Origin: Dyella sp. GSA-30
GTDB lineage: Bacteria; Pseudomonadota; Gammaproteobacteria; Xanthomonadales; Rhodanobacteraceae
NCBI RefSeq assembly: GCF_027924605.1
Contig: NZ_AP027042.1
Coordinates: 1,651,524 to 1,715,523 of the forward strand
Direction of reading: 5' to 3'
Length of the DNA stretch: 64,000 bases
In this document: one piece after another, positions 44,227 through 53,445 of the stretch
Layout of the letters: every line of letters starts with the position of its first letter
Numbering within the stretch: the stretch's first letter is position 1
Notes under the pieces: model-generated
The model's input: only the letters and a program-made list of their open reading frames with translations
What the model was told of the DNA's origin: nothing
The model's database searches: none
Position numbers and translations under genes: made by a program

Positions 44227-45018
44227 TCAGTGGCCGGTCTTTGCTCCGACCGCCTCTGATTCGACCACCATATCGAGTACATAGGCCGTCGATGGCGCAT
44301 CGGCCGGCACATCGTGCAGCGGGTAGCGCTTGACCCGCAGCACGTTGCGAATGCCGGCTTCGTGCGTGTAGCCCTCGATGTTCTGATACAGCGGCTGCCA
44401 TGCGCCGGGTTGGCCATCGGACACGCCGTTAGCGTTGTAGTGCCGCTCGCGAACCTGCAAGCACTGCATGTTCGGGATTAATGGGTGAGAGCAGGGCCGG
44501 GTGTCTGCCGCGACCTCCAGAAACACCGTCTCGCCTTCGCTGCCGTAGCGTGTCTGCGCCGTGGGTTGACCCTGAAAAACCAGGGTATCGCCCAATGCGG
44601 TGACCAATTGAAGGCGGGGCGAGGCGTCCGCGTCGGCGATCGAAAAGCGCAGCGGATCGTGCAGGCGGGCGCCGATGGCGGCGTCCTGCGCGGCAAGCCT
44701 GGAATCCGGGCAGGCCATCATGGTCTGCATCAACGGACCGACCGATAGTCGATCTTCTTTGATGCTGTACGAACCGCCGAGGCGGTTGCAGCCGTTCGCT
44801 ACGCTGAGGCGGCCGGCGGAAAAGTCGAGTTGCAGCGGTGCATCGGCGCGCGCGAACAAGCTGTCGATGTGCGTACCGCTTTTATCCTGAGCCTGTTGCA
44901 GGGCCCAATGATAACGAGGCAGTTGCGAGCCATCCGGTGTCATGGCGCCACGGTCATGCGCCGGTGTTGCCGCGCAGGCGGCCAAGGCCAGTGGCAGGAA
45001 AAGGAGTGGGTATTTCAC
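44227..45018 (-). CDS. META/DUF4377 domain lipoprotein
   Basis: A 263-residue protein from GTG 45018 with GGAG upstream. A lipoprotein signal (KYPLLFLPLALAAC) precedes a META (HslJ-like) domain at about 35-145 (LDFSAGRLSVANGCNRLGGSY, MMACPDSR). A DUF4377 domain follows (RPCSHPLIPNMQCLQVRER). HslJ-like proteins are linked to envelope and heat-shock stress. Outer-membrane location is likely. Upstream frame to 45120 is not used. Confidence 0.87.
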   Translation of the reverse strand: MKYPLLFLPLALAACAATPAHDRGAMTPDGSQLPRYHWALQQAQDKSGTHIDSLFARADAPLQLDFSAGRLSVANGCNRLGGSYSIKEDRLSVGPLMQTMMACPDSRLAAQDAAIGARLHDPLRFSIADADASPRLQLVTALGDTLVFQGQPTAQTRYGSEGETVFLEVAADTRPCSHPLIPNMQCLQVRERHYNANGVSDGQPGAWQPLYQNIEGYTHEAGIRNVLRVKRYPLHDVPADAPSTAYVLDMVVESEAVGAKTGH

Positions 45019-45133
45019 GGCGGGCTCCGATGGAAGGACGCAAATCGATGCACGTGAAGCCCTTGCGATCCTTCGTTGACAGGGCACGCCGAGCGTAATC
45101 ACCGTGTCTGCCATCGTCAACGGTCAAAGGCGG

Positions 45134-47254
45134 CTACACGATACCTTCACGCTCGCCGGCCGATGGCGGGTCGAACCCACACCACAACGCAATCTCGGCT
45201 TTCAGTACGGCCAACTGCAAGGGTTTGGTCAGCACGCCATCCATGCCGCATTCGATACAGGCCATCTTGTGCACCGCATTGCTGCTGGCGGACATGGCGA
45301 CAATCGGTGTATGGCGGTGCAGCTTGGCTTCGCGTGCGCGAACCTGCCGCGTGACTTCATAGCCTTCCATGTCCGGGAGACCGCAATCGAGCATGACCAG
45401 GTCGAACGAGTGCTGCTGGAGCATCTCCAGTGCGGCACGGCCGGTTTCGGCGGTGAAGACACGGCATTGCAAGCTGCGCAGTTGTTGCTCGATCACAAAC
45501 CGATTGGCGGGATGATCCTCCACCAGAAGAATCGACGGGCGGTTCGCTCTTTCGATCGGCTGCACCGTCAGTTTGGCCTGGGGATACGCGGGTGCCGCCT
45601 CGGCATGCATCTCGTCGGCGTCGGCAATGACGACCGGGATCGTGAAGCTCACGGTCGTGCCTTCGCCCAGCTCGCTCTTGATCGCTATGGTGCCGCCCAT
45701 CAGTTCGATCAGTTGGTGACAGATATTGAGGCCGAGGCCGGTGCCGCCGTAGCGACGCTGAATCGAGCTATCAGCCTGTACATAGGCCTGGAAGAGTTGA
45801 TTGCGACGGCTGGCAGCAATACCGATGCCCGTGTCCTTGACGGACACCGTCAATTGGGCCGGTAGCTCCGTACCTTCACTCGGTTGCAGCCGCATCTGCA
45901 GTGTGACGCTGCCTTGAGTAGTGAACTTGATCGCATTGGAGAGCAGGTTGATCAGTACCTGTTGCAGGCGCGTCGGGTCGGTCACGACCGTATGGCCGGC
46001 CTGCAGGTTCATGTCGACATGTACGGGAACCCCTTTCTCGTTGGCCTTGTGCAGCACCACATTGACGACGTCATCGGCGATCTTCTTCAGGTTGACCGGT
46101 AGCCGCTCCAGCTTCAGGCCGTTGACTTCGAGTTTCGAGATATCCAGCACATTGTCGATCAGGCGCAACAGCGCATCGGCCGAGGTCGTGGCGGCGTCGA
46201 CGATTTTCGACTGCTGGGCATCCAGGCGGGTAGAGCGCAGCAGTTCCACGGCCGACAGCAGGGCGCTCGTGGGCAGGCGGATCTCGTGGCTCATCGTGGC
46301 AAGGAACATGGCTTTCTCGCGCTCGCTGCGTATCGCGCGGCGGTGGTCGCGCCGGGCAAAGATATACAGCACGACAAGGAGGGCGAGCGCAGCGCTGATG
46401 CCGATAAAGGCGGTCGAGTGGAAACGCAGCAGTACCGTCCACGAGGGGGCGCCGTAGTCGGAGTCGATCATCCAGCGCTCCATCATGTCGTCGGTCTGTT
46501 TGGCGGTCAGTGTCGCCAATGACTTGTCGATAATGGAGCGCAGCTCGGGCTCGTCGTCGCGCACCCGCATGCGTACGTTGAGCAGCGCATCGTTGACAGT
46601 CCCGGACACATGCAGGTTGCTGTCGTAGCCGCGCCGCCATAGCGGCATCAGCAAGGCGTCGACGTCGATCGCCGCGTCCGCTATACCCGTTGAGACAGCT
46701 TGCAGCTCCTGCTCCGGCGAGGACATCGGAAGCAACACGATGCCGGGGTAACGCTCCTTCAGCAGGCGATGCATGATGCCATGCTCGCGTACCGCGACGC
46801 GGTGTCCCTTCAGACGCTCCAGGTCATAGATATTGGGCATCGAATCGCGCGTGATAATGACCGCGGTACCGACAAAATACGGTGAGCTGAGCTGGCCCCT
46901 GCTGTCGCCGGCGTCGAGGCCGTCATTTTGCGCGGTGACCACCGGAAGCAGGTCGAGCGTGCCTTTGGCGAGCGCGGTGCGCGCCTGCTTGATATCCGAT
47001 TCGAGCACGGGTCGAAATGTCAGGCCGCTGATCTTGGAAATGGCGCCGAGGTATTCCAGGGACAGTCCGGAAACCTTGCCGCGATGAACGCTTTCGAAAG
47101 GTTGCCAATCGGGATAGCCGGCGAACTCGACCACCGGATGGTCGCTTATCCACTGGAGTTCGCGCTCGGTAAACAAGGACGGCTCGGCGGCCACGGCTCG
47201 CGACGACACGAGCAGGCCGATAACAACGAGCAGGTTGGCGAGGAGGCGGATCAT
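45134..47254 (-). CDS. BvgS-like hybrid sensor kinase (one sensor domain, no HPt)
   Basis: A 706-residue kinase. A signal-like start (MIRLLANLLVVIGLL) is followed by a periplasmic SBP_bac_3 domain at about 25-270. A transmembrane helix is at 282-301. The HisKA box has His323 in MSHEIRLPTS, where most relatives read RTPMN. HATPase follows (NLLSNAIKFT, DTGIGIA, GGTGLGL), then a receiver with phospho-Asp in LVMLDCGLPDMEGYE. It ends at GEREGIV with no HPt domain, so its phosphate must leave by another protein. It lies across a 536-base gap from the LuxR regulator. Confidence 0.92.
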   Translation of the reverse strand: MIRLLANLLVVIGLLVSSRAVAAEPSLFTERELQWISDHPVVEFAGYPDWQPFESVHRGKVSGLSLEYLGAISKISGLTFRPVLESDIKQARTALAKGTLDLLPVVTAQNDGLDAGDSRGQLSSPYFVGTAVIITRDSMPNIYDLERLKGHRVAVREHGIMHRLLKERYPGIVLLPMSSPEQELQAVSTGIADAAIDVDALLMPLWRRGYDSNLHVSGTVNDALLNVRMRVRDDEPELRSIIDKSLATLTAKQTDDMMERWMIDSDYGAPSWTVLLRFHSTAFIGISAALALLVVLYIFARRDHRRAIRSEREKAMFLATMSHEIRLPTSALLSAVELLRSTRLDAQQSKIVDAATTSADALLRLIDNVLDISKLEVNGLKLERLPVNLKKIADDVVNVVLHKANEKGVPVHVDMNLQAGHTVVTDPTRLQQVLINLLSNAIKFTTQGSVTLQMRLQPSEGTELPAQLTVSVKDTGIGIAASRRNQLFQAYVQADSSIQRRYGGTGLGLNICHQLIELMGGTIAIKSELGEGTTVSFTIPVVIADADEMHAEAAPAYPQAKLTVQPIERANRPSILLVEDHPANRFVIEQQLRSLQCRVFTAETGRAALEMLQQHSFDLVMLDCGLPDMEGYEVTRQVRAREAKLHRHTPIVAMSASSNAVHKMACIECGMDGVLTKPLQLAVLKAEIALWCGFDPPSAGEREGIV

Positions 47255-47790
47255 GGCAAATTCCGGCGTTTGAGGCAGGCGCAATGCGCGACGAGATCTG
47301 TCGACGGGCGACCTCATGCGACGCAGGCTTGCGTGAGCAGCTTTCCTTGCAGGATCTAGTAATGCATTGGCCCCAGGCCGCGGCCGTACGTCCGTAGGCA
47401 CGCGCGCTGCCGCGACATGGCCTGAGGGCCATCTGGCGGAGTCGGCCGTTGTCGATGCGTGGGGCTTGTATCTGGGCCTAGTATCGAGACGTTCTGCTCA
47501 GAAGTATTTAGAAGGTGTACGAAAATTATGTCGGCGGAGCATCAAGCCGTTAGGATGGACGTTGCAAAGAGGCTGGCGGCACAAAGACGGTGTATCGCCT
47601 GTTAATGCGGCAAGAGGTAAGCTTCCCGGCCATCGATGGAGCGCACCTGTCGACCGAGGGGATGGCCGGCGGATGGCCTGCCCAGGACGAGAGGGGACTG
47701 GCGCAGGAGTCGGCTGAGGGTATGTGGTTAGAGGCTCGGTACGCGAGGTACGTGCGTAACCCATTGCGCAGGTCATAGAGGGAAGGTTCC
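47255..47790. other. Divergent leader between BvgS-like and BvgA-like genes
   Basis: 536 bases with no convincing gene. A plus-strand frame (47367-47717) lacks a ribosome site and has no coding character. The AT-rich part near 47490-47535 (AAGTATTTAGAAGGTG, GAAAATTATG) may hold the promoters. The size is ample for autoregulation by the two-component system. Confidence 0.45.
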
Positions 47791-48468
47791 ATGTCCAGTT
47801 CGCTCATTGCGCCCCTACGGTTGATGTTGCTGGATGACCACGAAGTCGTCCGCAGAGGGCTGGAGCTTCTGCTTTCGCAGGAAACGTATTTCGAAGTCGC
47901 CGGGAGCTTTACGACCAGCCACGATCTGTTTGCAGCACTGCAAAAAGAGCGTGCCGATGTCTTGGTCGTCGACTATTCGCTCGGCCCGGCGGAGGTCGAC
48001 GGCCTGAATCTCATTCGTGCGCTCAGGGTTCGCTTTCCCAACGAAAAGATCCTGGTGGTTTCGGCGCACTACAATGCCGCGACGGTAGCGCTGGCCATGA
48101 AGGCCGGCGCAAAAGGCTTTGTCGGCAAGGCGCAGGGGCATAAGGAGCTGGTGTCGGCCATTCGTGCCGTAGCGCTGGGAAAAACTTATCTCAGTCCGGA
48201 AATGGCGCTCGAAATCGCGGGCGGCAAAGATGAGAGCCCCTCGGTTTTGACCGACGAGCGGGCGTTGACCCAGGACGTCAAGCTATCGCCGCGTGAGCGC
48301 GAGGTGTTGCGCTGCTATCTCGATGGCATGTCAGTGAGTCAGATCGCTGCAAAGTTCTCACGCAGCATCACCACGATCAGTGCACAAAAGAGCGCGGCCT
48401 TTCGCAAGCTAGGCATTCGCACCGATAGCGAGCTTTTCAAAATCCAGCATCTGTTGGAAGGAAAATGA
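47791..48468 (+). CDS. NarL/LuxR-type response regulator (BvgA-like)
   Basis: A 225-residue regulator. The receiver has Asp15-Asp16 (LMLLDDHE), phospho-acceptor Asp61 (VLVVDYSLG) and conserved Lys (GFVGKA). The LuxR helix-turn-helix is at about 160-220 (KLSPREREVLRCYLDGMSVSQIAAKFSRSITTI, then KLGIRTDSELF). It overlaps the following kinase gene by four bases (ATGA), so they are one operon. BvgA-type relatives control adhesin and secretion genes. Confidence 0.93.
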   Translation: MSSSLIAPLRLMLLDDHEVVRRGLELLLSQETYFEVAGSFTTSHDLFAALQKERADVLVVDYSLGPAEVDGLNLIRALRVRFPNEKILVVSAHYNAATVALAMKAGAKGFVGKAQGHKELVSAIRAVALGKTYLSPEMALEIAGGKDESPSVLTDERALTQDVKLSPREREVLRCYLDGMSVSQIAAKFSRSITTISAQKSAAFRKLGIRTDSELFKIQHLLEGK

Positions 48469-49859
48469 GCCCGCGGCGCATCGCGGCGCTGTTCTGGTTG
48501 GCGAGTGCGGCGCTGTTTCCCATGTGCCTGTATGCCAAGCCGGCATTCACGGCCGAGGAGCAGCAATGGATCAAGGATCATCCGGTGGTTCGCATCGCCA
48601 CCGATAACCGGCTGGCCCCGCTCGAATACATCGAAAACGGAAAATACAAAGGCCTGGTCGCCGACTACCTGGCGGCCGTGGCGCGTCAGTCCGGGCTGCG
48701 CTTCGAACTCGTGCCGACCGATAACTGGAGCCAGGCGCAGCAGGCCTTCCTGGCCGGCAAGGTCGATCTGTTCCCCAACGCCATCCCCTTGCGCGTGGAT
48801 GCGCAGGTGCGCGACCAGCTGCTTTTCACCCAGCCGTATTTTTCGTCGCCGATGATTATCGTCACGCGCTCGAATCAGCCGGTGATACTCAACCCCGATG
48901 AGCTTGACGGCAAAGTCGTTGCCATCCGTGGCGGTGGTTCCAGCGAGCGGGAGTTCGCATCCCGGTTTCCTGGTTTCCGGCCGGTATACACCTCGCAGGC
49001 TGGCGACGGGCTGGAAATGGTCCTGAGCGGCGACGCCTATGCGTCGGTCGGCAGCGAAGCGGTTTATCTGCCCCTGCTGCGTCGGCGCTATGTCGGCCGT
49101 CTGGGTGTATCGGGCGTGCTGAACGACATGCCGTTGATCACCGCGATGGGCGTGCGCAAGGACGAGCCGCTGCTGTTTTCGATCGTATCCAAATCGTTGG
49201 GAGCCCTTTCCGCGAACGATACCGATCTCATCTATCAGCGCTGGGCCGAGGCGGCAGATTACGGCGCGCCGAGCCTGGGTTCGCTGATCAGCTATCGCAA
49301 GACGGAATTGACCCTGTTGGCGATCGGTATCGTGCTGTTGGCCTGGTTTGCCTGGCGAGCCCATGTGGCACGACGACAGGCGCAGGCCAGCGAGCTGGCC
49401 AAGTCGCGCTTCCTGGCCGTCATGAGCCATGAAATCCGCACGCCGATGAATGCGATTCTGGCGTCGATCGAGATGCTGCAGAATTCGTTGCGCGACGAGC
49501 ACGACCGCAAACTCGCTCATACCGCCTCCACGGCCGCCGAGTCGCTGCTCGACCTGCTCGACGATGTGCTCGACCTGTCCAAGCTCGACGCTCATCGCCT
49601 CAAGCTGGAGCTGTTGCCTACCGACATCGGCCAGCTGGTTCACAAGGCCGTGGACGTCGCGCAGATCAAGGCGAACGATAAATCGTTGCCGATTCGCGTG
49701 ACGATCGATCATCCCGAAGCCGGCTATGTGATGGTCGATCCCACCCGGGTGCGCCAAGTGCTGATGAATCTGCTCAGCAATGCCGTGAAATTCACTCATC
49801 ACGGCAGCATCGATGTCGTCTTCGGATCGACCGCGGCCAACCGGGGCGAGGTGTCTTGA
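48465..49859 (+). CDS. BvgS-like hybrid kinase, N-terminal part (split by frameshift)
   Basis: 464 residues. A signal peptide precedes an SBP_bac_3 sensor at about 28-270. A transmembrane helix is at 283-297. The HisKA box has His322 in MSHEIRTPMNA. The first part of HATPase includes the N box (MNLLSNAVKFTHHGS). It stops at GEVS, within HATPase, in GTGTCTTGA. The rest of the domain continues one frame over from TTGAGC. A loss of one base explains it; there is no classic slippery heptamer. As written, the protein cannot bind ATP. Confidence 0.88.
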   Translation: MSPRRIAALFWLASAALFPMCLYAKPAFTAEEQQWIKDHPVVRIATDNRLAPLEYIENGKYKGLVADYLAAVARQSGLRFELVPTDNWSQAQQAFLAGKVDLFPNAIPLRVDAQVRDQLLFTQPYFSSPMIIVTRSNQPVILNPDELDGKVVAIRGGGSSEREFASRFPGFRPVYTSQAGDGLEMVLSGDAYASVGSEAVYLPLLRRRYVGRLGVSGVLNDMPLITAMGVRKDEPLLFSIVSKSLGALSANDTDLIYQRWAEAADYGAPSLGSLISYRKTELTLLAIGIVLLAWFAWRAHVARRQAQASELAKSRFLAVMSHEIRTPMNAILASIEMLQNSLRDEHDRKLAHTASTAAESLLDLLDDVLDLSKLDAHRLKLELLPTDIGQLVHKAVDVAQIKANDKSLPIRVTIDHPEAGYVMVDPTRVRQVLMNLLSNAVKFTHHGSIDVVFGSTAANRGEVS

Positions 49860-50869
49860 GCGGGCGTGTCACCGATACGGGCATCGGTATCGCACCGGCG
49901 CAGCAAAAGGGCCTGTTCGACGCCTATTCGCAGGCCGATACCACGACGACACGCAAATATGGCGGCACCGGCCTTGGGTTGACCATCTGCCGCGAGCTGG
50001 TGGAGCTGATGGGCGGCTCGATGGCGCTGCAGAGCGAAGAAGGCGTAGGGACGAGCGTGAGTTTCACCCTGCCGGTGAGCCTGGTCGCTCGTCCAGCCGG
50101 GCCCGAGCATCCTCAAGACGCTGCCGACGTTTCGCATGAGTTTTCCGTGGGCGAGGGCGTCGTTCTGGTGGTTGAAGACCATCCGCAGAATCGCTTCATT
50201 CTCGCCGAACAGATGCGTAGCCTGGGAATCCGGGCCGAACTGGTCGCCGATGGGCGTGCGGCTCTGGTTGCGATCGAGAATCCGTCCATCGAGCTGGTGC
50301 TGATGGATTGCCACATGCCGGAGATGGACGGTTATGAAGCAACCCGACGGATTCGCCAGCGCGAAGCGCAACTGGGCTTGCCTCGTGTGCCGGTGATCGC
50401 CGTGTCGGCGGCGACAGATTCGGGCCACCTGGAAAAATGCATGGCCAGCGGTATGGACGGCGTTCTGAAAAAACCGCTTCGTCTGGACGAACTGCGCAGC
50501 ATGCTGAGGCTGTGGCTGGCCAGCGCACCGACCGCTTCCGGCGGGGCGTCACAGGTGGTTGCGGGCTCGGCGGTGGCCGATTCGCTGCAGCAGGTCGACC
50601 TGCATGCGCTCTACCGTCAATCGATCGAAGAAGACGAGGCGGCGCTCGATTCGGCGTTCGCCGAGGGTGATCGCGAGCACGTCGTGCATTTCGCACACCG
50701 GCTCAAAGGGGCGGCCTTGATGGTCGATGCCAAGGCGATGGCCGGCTACGCCGAGTCCGTCGAAATGATCGCCCGATCCGCCGCACCCTTGAGCGAAGCG
50801 GCGGTCGCACTGACGTCGCTGCAGGAAGAGGTATCACGCTGGTTGGCGGCCGGCGATGTATCTGTCTGA
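49856..50869 (+). CDS. BvgS-like hybrid kinase, C-terminal part (split by frameshift)
   Basis: 337 residues continuing the previous gene. HATPase G boxes come first (VTDTGIGIAPAQQ, KYGGTGLGLT, GVGTSVSF). A receiver follows, with phospho-Asp in LVLMDCHMPEMDGYEATRR. A C-terminal HPt domain has the phospho-His in FAHRLKGAALM. The TTG at 49856 overlaps the upstream stop by four bases and has no ribosome site of its own. If translated alone it would be a free receiver-HPt phosphorelay protein. Otherwise it is part of a broken gene or reflects a sequencing error. Confidence 0.85.
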   Translation: MSGRVTDTGIGIAPAQQKGLFDAYSQADTTTTRKYGGTGLGLTICRELVELMGGSMALQSEEGVGTSVSFTLPVSLVARPAGPEHPQDAADVSHEFSVGEGVVLVVEDHPQNRFILAEQMRSLGIRAELVADGRAALVAIENPSIELVLMDCHMPEMDGYEATRRIRQREAQLGLPRVPVIAVSAATDSGHLEKCMASGMDGVLKKPLRLDELRSMLRLWLASAPTASGGASQVVAGSAVADSLQQVDLHALYRQSIEEDEAALDSAFAEGDREHVVHFAHRLKGAALMVDAKAMAGYAESVEMIARSAAPLSEAAVALTSLQEEVSRWLAAGDVSV

Positions 50870-51004
50870 TTAATCAGGCCTGCAGAAAAAATTTCTTGTC
50901 CTGCTTCATGGTTTTGCGATTCATTCGTGAAAGCTTGCGAATCAGGCCGGCTGCCTTGCTATATTCAGGGAGTCGGCCGTTGCAGGCCGCTGTGGTGAAG
51001 AAGC

Positions 51005-51778
51005 ATGAGTTATCAGGGACAGTCGAGCGCGTTGCCTTCCCAGGCTTTGCGCGTCATCGTGCTCGAAGACGATCCGCTGCTGCGCGAGCGGATCTTGCTG
51101 CCGGGTCTGGCAGATCATGGCTTTCGGGTTACCGGTAGCGCCACGGCCACCGAGCTCTACCGCAACATGCTGGCGCAGCGTTTTGATATCGCGGTGCTCG
51201 ACATAGGCGTGCCCGACGAGGACGGTCTGACGGTGGCGCGCCATCTGCGGAGTATGTCCAACATTGGCATCGTCATGCTGAGTGCGAGCCAGGCACGTGC
51301 CGATCGCATCCAGGCGATGACCGATGGCGCCGATATGTTTCTGTCCAAGCCAATCGACATGGAAGTGCTGGCTGCCAGCCTGCACAGCCTGGTGCGCCGC
51401 ATGCAGAGCGCCGCCACATGGCAAGGCGCGCCGAAGTCACCTGAGCGTGTCCCGGTACCATCACGCGGGTGGCATCTGGAAACCGATGGCTGGTGTCTGC
51501 TTTCGCCGCGCGGTGCGGTGATTGCGCTGTCCGTACCCGAGCGCTGCATCATGCAGCAGCTGATTGCCAGGCAGGGCACGCCCGTTTCGCGCAGCGCACT
51601 GATCGCCGCGCTGTCGCAAGACGTCTACGAGTTCGACCCGCATCGACTGGAGATGCTGGTTTACCGCCTGCGCCGCAAGGCCGGCGAACAGTCGGGCGAA
51701 ACGTTGCCATTGCTTACTGCGCGAGGTTCGGGCTACGTGTTTGCCAAGGGTGCATTGGACGTCGAACTGGCGTCCTGA
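51005..51778 (+). CDS. OmpR/PhoB-type response regulator
   Basis: A 257-residue regulator. The receiver has EDD at 21-23, phospho-Asp66 (IAVLDIGVPDEDG) and Lys in MFLSKPID. A winged-helix DNA-binding domain is at about 155-245, ending RLRRKAGEQSGETLPLLTARGSGYVF. It lies 136 bases after the split kinase and tail to tail with the third kinase gene. Its cognate kinase could be either. Confidence 0.92.
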   Translation: MSYQGQSSALPSQALRVIVLEDDPLLRERILLPGLADHGFRVTGSATATELYRNMLAQRFDIAVLDIGVPDEDGLTVARHLRSMSNIGIVMLSASQARADRIQAMTDGADMFLSKPIDMEVLAASLHSLVRRMQSAATWQGAPKSPERVPVPSRGWHLETDGWCLLSPRGAVIALSVPERCIMQQLIARQGTPVSRSALIAALSQDVYEFDPHRLEMLVYRLRRKAGEQSGETLPLLTARGSGYVFAKGALDVELAS

Positions 51779-51787
51779 CTGTGTGGC

Positions 51788-53155
51788 TTATCCAACCAAC
51801 GGCAAACGGAGCACGAAGGTAGTGCCCTGTCCGGGCGTGCTATTGGCTTCGATCTCTCCATTGGCCTCCTCGACCAGATCGCGCACCACGCTCAGTCCGA
51901 GGCCAGTGCCTTCGCCGGGCGCCTTGGTGGTGTAGAAGGGTTCGAATATGCGCGCGCGCACGTCTTCGTCCATGCCGCCGCCGTTGTCGATCAGCTGGAT
52001 CACCGCGAAACGCTCGTTGGCATCGCTATCCATCGTGATCGTGAACACGCCACCATCGCGCATGGCGTCGCGCGCATTGGCGGCGATATTGAGCACCATC
52101 AGCTCGAACTGGCCACGGTCCATACGCACGCGGAGCACACGTGCGGCCGCGTCCTCGATGCGCAGGCGAACGCTGTGCCCGAATAGCTGGCGTAGCATCG
52201 GGCTGAGCTCGTGCAAGGTCAGCGCGGCGTCGAAGGTTTCCGGCGTGGGAACGTCGTTGCGGCTGAAGGAAAGCAGCTTGCGGCTGATGGCTGATGCGCG
52301 TCGAGCCGCCAACTCAACCCCTTCCAGTGCATCCAGGAGGGCCGGCGCTCCCGTATCTGCAAGGCGTTCGCGGCGGGTGGAAAAGCCGAGAATCACGCCG
52401 ATAATGTTTTGGAAATCGTGGGCTACGCCGCTGGCGACACGTCCGACTGCTTCCATTTTTTGCGCGTGCAGCAGCTTCGCCTGAGTGCGCTCGCGTTCGG
52501 CCATCTCCCTTTGCAGTTGCTGGCCGCGGGCGTTGGACTCTTGCAGGCTTTCGCGCAATGCACTGACACAGCGATCGATCACCACGGTGATCACCAGATA
52601 GGTCAGCACGATCGAAGGCCCATTCCCGAAGGCACCGAGCGCCGGTTTGCCCATCGTTGCCAAGTGGATGGCATCGACCGTCATGCCGACCGCGAAGATC
52701 GCCAGCTGGGTGGCGAAAATCGCCCATAGCGTGCGACGTCCCATGATCAGGCCACCGATGATCAGGCTGAGCACGACGTTGCTCTGGTCGTACATCAGCA
52801 TGGCAAAACCGATCACCGTCGCGGTCATGGCGGCTGTCAGCAGAAGCGCAGCAAGCAGCAAACGAATGGCCAGGCCAAAGCGCCCCCGTCGGATCAGCCA
52901 GACACCGCCCAGTGCGACGGCCGACGTGGCCATATCCGCAGCGAACAGCGCATCTCTGCCTTGCCAATGGCTGATGCGTACTACCAGCAGGTGATAAGCC
53001 CAATTCAACGGCAAAAGAATGCCGATGAACAACAGCAGCAGTTGCATCACAGGCGCGTTTCGCCGATCCAGTGGGTCGGCGATCGGAGCGCCGTCGAGCC
53101 AACGATAAATGGACGTCCCAAGGCGACGTATCACGATCTGTTCCAGGTAGGGCAC
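51788..53155 (-). CDS. Membrane sensor histidine kinase
   Basis: A 455-residue kinase. Six transmembrane helices lie in the first 200 residues (MQLLLLFIGILLPLNWAYHLL to IVLTYLVITVVI). A coiled coil at 205-235 leads to the HisKA_4-type box, His246 in GVAHDFQNIIG. HATPase follows (NIAANARDAM, DNGGGMDED, PGEGTGLGLSVV). No receiver is present. Its start faces the adhesin gene, with GCGTGA repeats in between. Confidence 0.92.
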   Translation of the reverse strand: MPYLEQIVIRRLGTSIYRWLDGAPIADPLDRRNAPVMQLLLLFIGILLPLNWAYHLLVVRISHWQGRDALFAADMATSAVALGGVWLIRRGRFGLAIRLLLAALLLTAAMTATVIGFAMLMYDQSNVVLSLIIGGLIMGRRTLWAIFATQLAIFAVGMTVDAIHLATMGKPALGAFGNGPSIVLTYLVITVVIDRCVSALRESLQESNARGQQLQREMAERERTQAKLLHAQKMEAVGRVASGVAHDFQNIIGVILGFSTRRERLADTGAPALLDALEGVELAARRASAISRKLLSFSRNDVPTPETFDAALTLHELSPMLRQLFGHSVRLRIEDAAARVLRVRMDRGQFELMVLNIAANARDAMRDGGVFTITMDSDANERFAVIQLIDNGGGMDEDVRARIFEPFYTTKAPGEGTGLGLSVVRDLVEEANGEIEANSTPGQGTTFVLRLPLVG

Positions 53156-53202
53156 ACAACAAAAGTATTTGTCTCACCCCTCTGCAACGAGAGCAAGCGT
53201 TG

Positions 53203-53276
53203 GCTTGCGTGAGATTCGGTGAGCTTGCGTGAGATTGGCGGCTTTTCGTTGGAAAGCGTGCGTGACTGCCTCACGC
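53203..53276. promoter_or_regulatory. GCGTGA repeat cluster upstream of the adhesin gene
   Basis: A 14-base direct repeat GCTTGCGTGAGATT occurs at 53203 and 53223, exactly 20 bp (two helical turns) apart. A further inverted pair GCGTGA-CTGCC-TCACGC is at 53260-53276. The same hexamer thus appears four times between the divergent kinase and adhesin genes. It fits a response-regulator binding region. Confidence 0.55.
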
Positions 53277-53445
53277 CATTCATGCAATTTCGCCGGACCG
53301 AAAGGTCCCGCAAGGGGCCGCACGGTTCACGCATTCGACGTCGGGGGGCGGCAATGAGTGACGGAGATACGCCGCAAACGGGGCATGGCCTGCCGCACGG
53401 CGTACTCGATCTATCCGTCAAGCTCTTTATGGGGAGTTACCCACA

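Noticed and set aside
47367-47717. 116-codon frame in the divergent regulator leader
   Set aside because: Composition is not protein-like, with no ribosome site. The region is better read as regulatory.
48339-49802. 487-codon open frame antisense to the split kinase
   Set aside because: It mirrors the codon phase of the kinase gene, as GC-rich genes commonly do. It has no ribosome site and no recognisable product.
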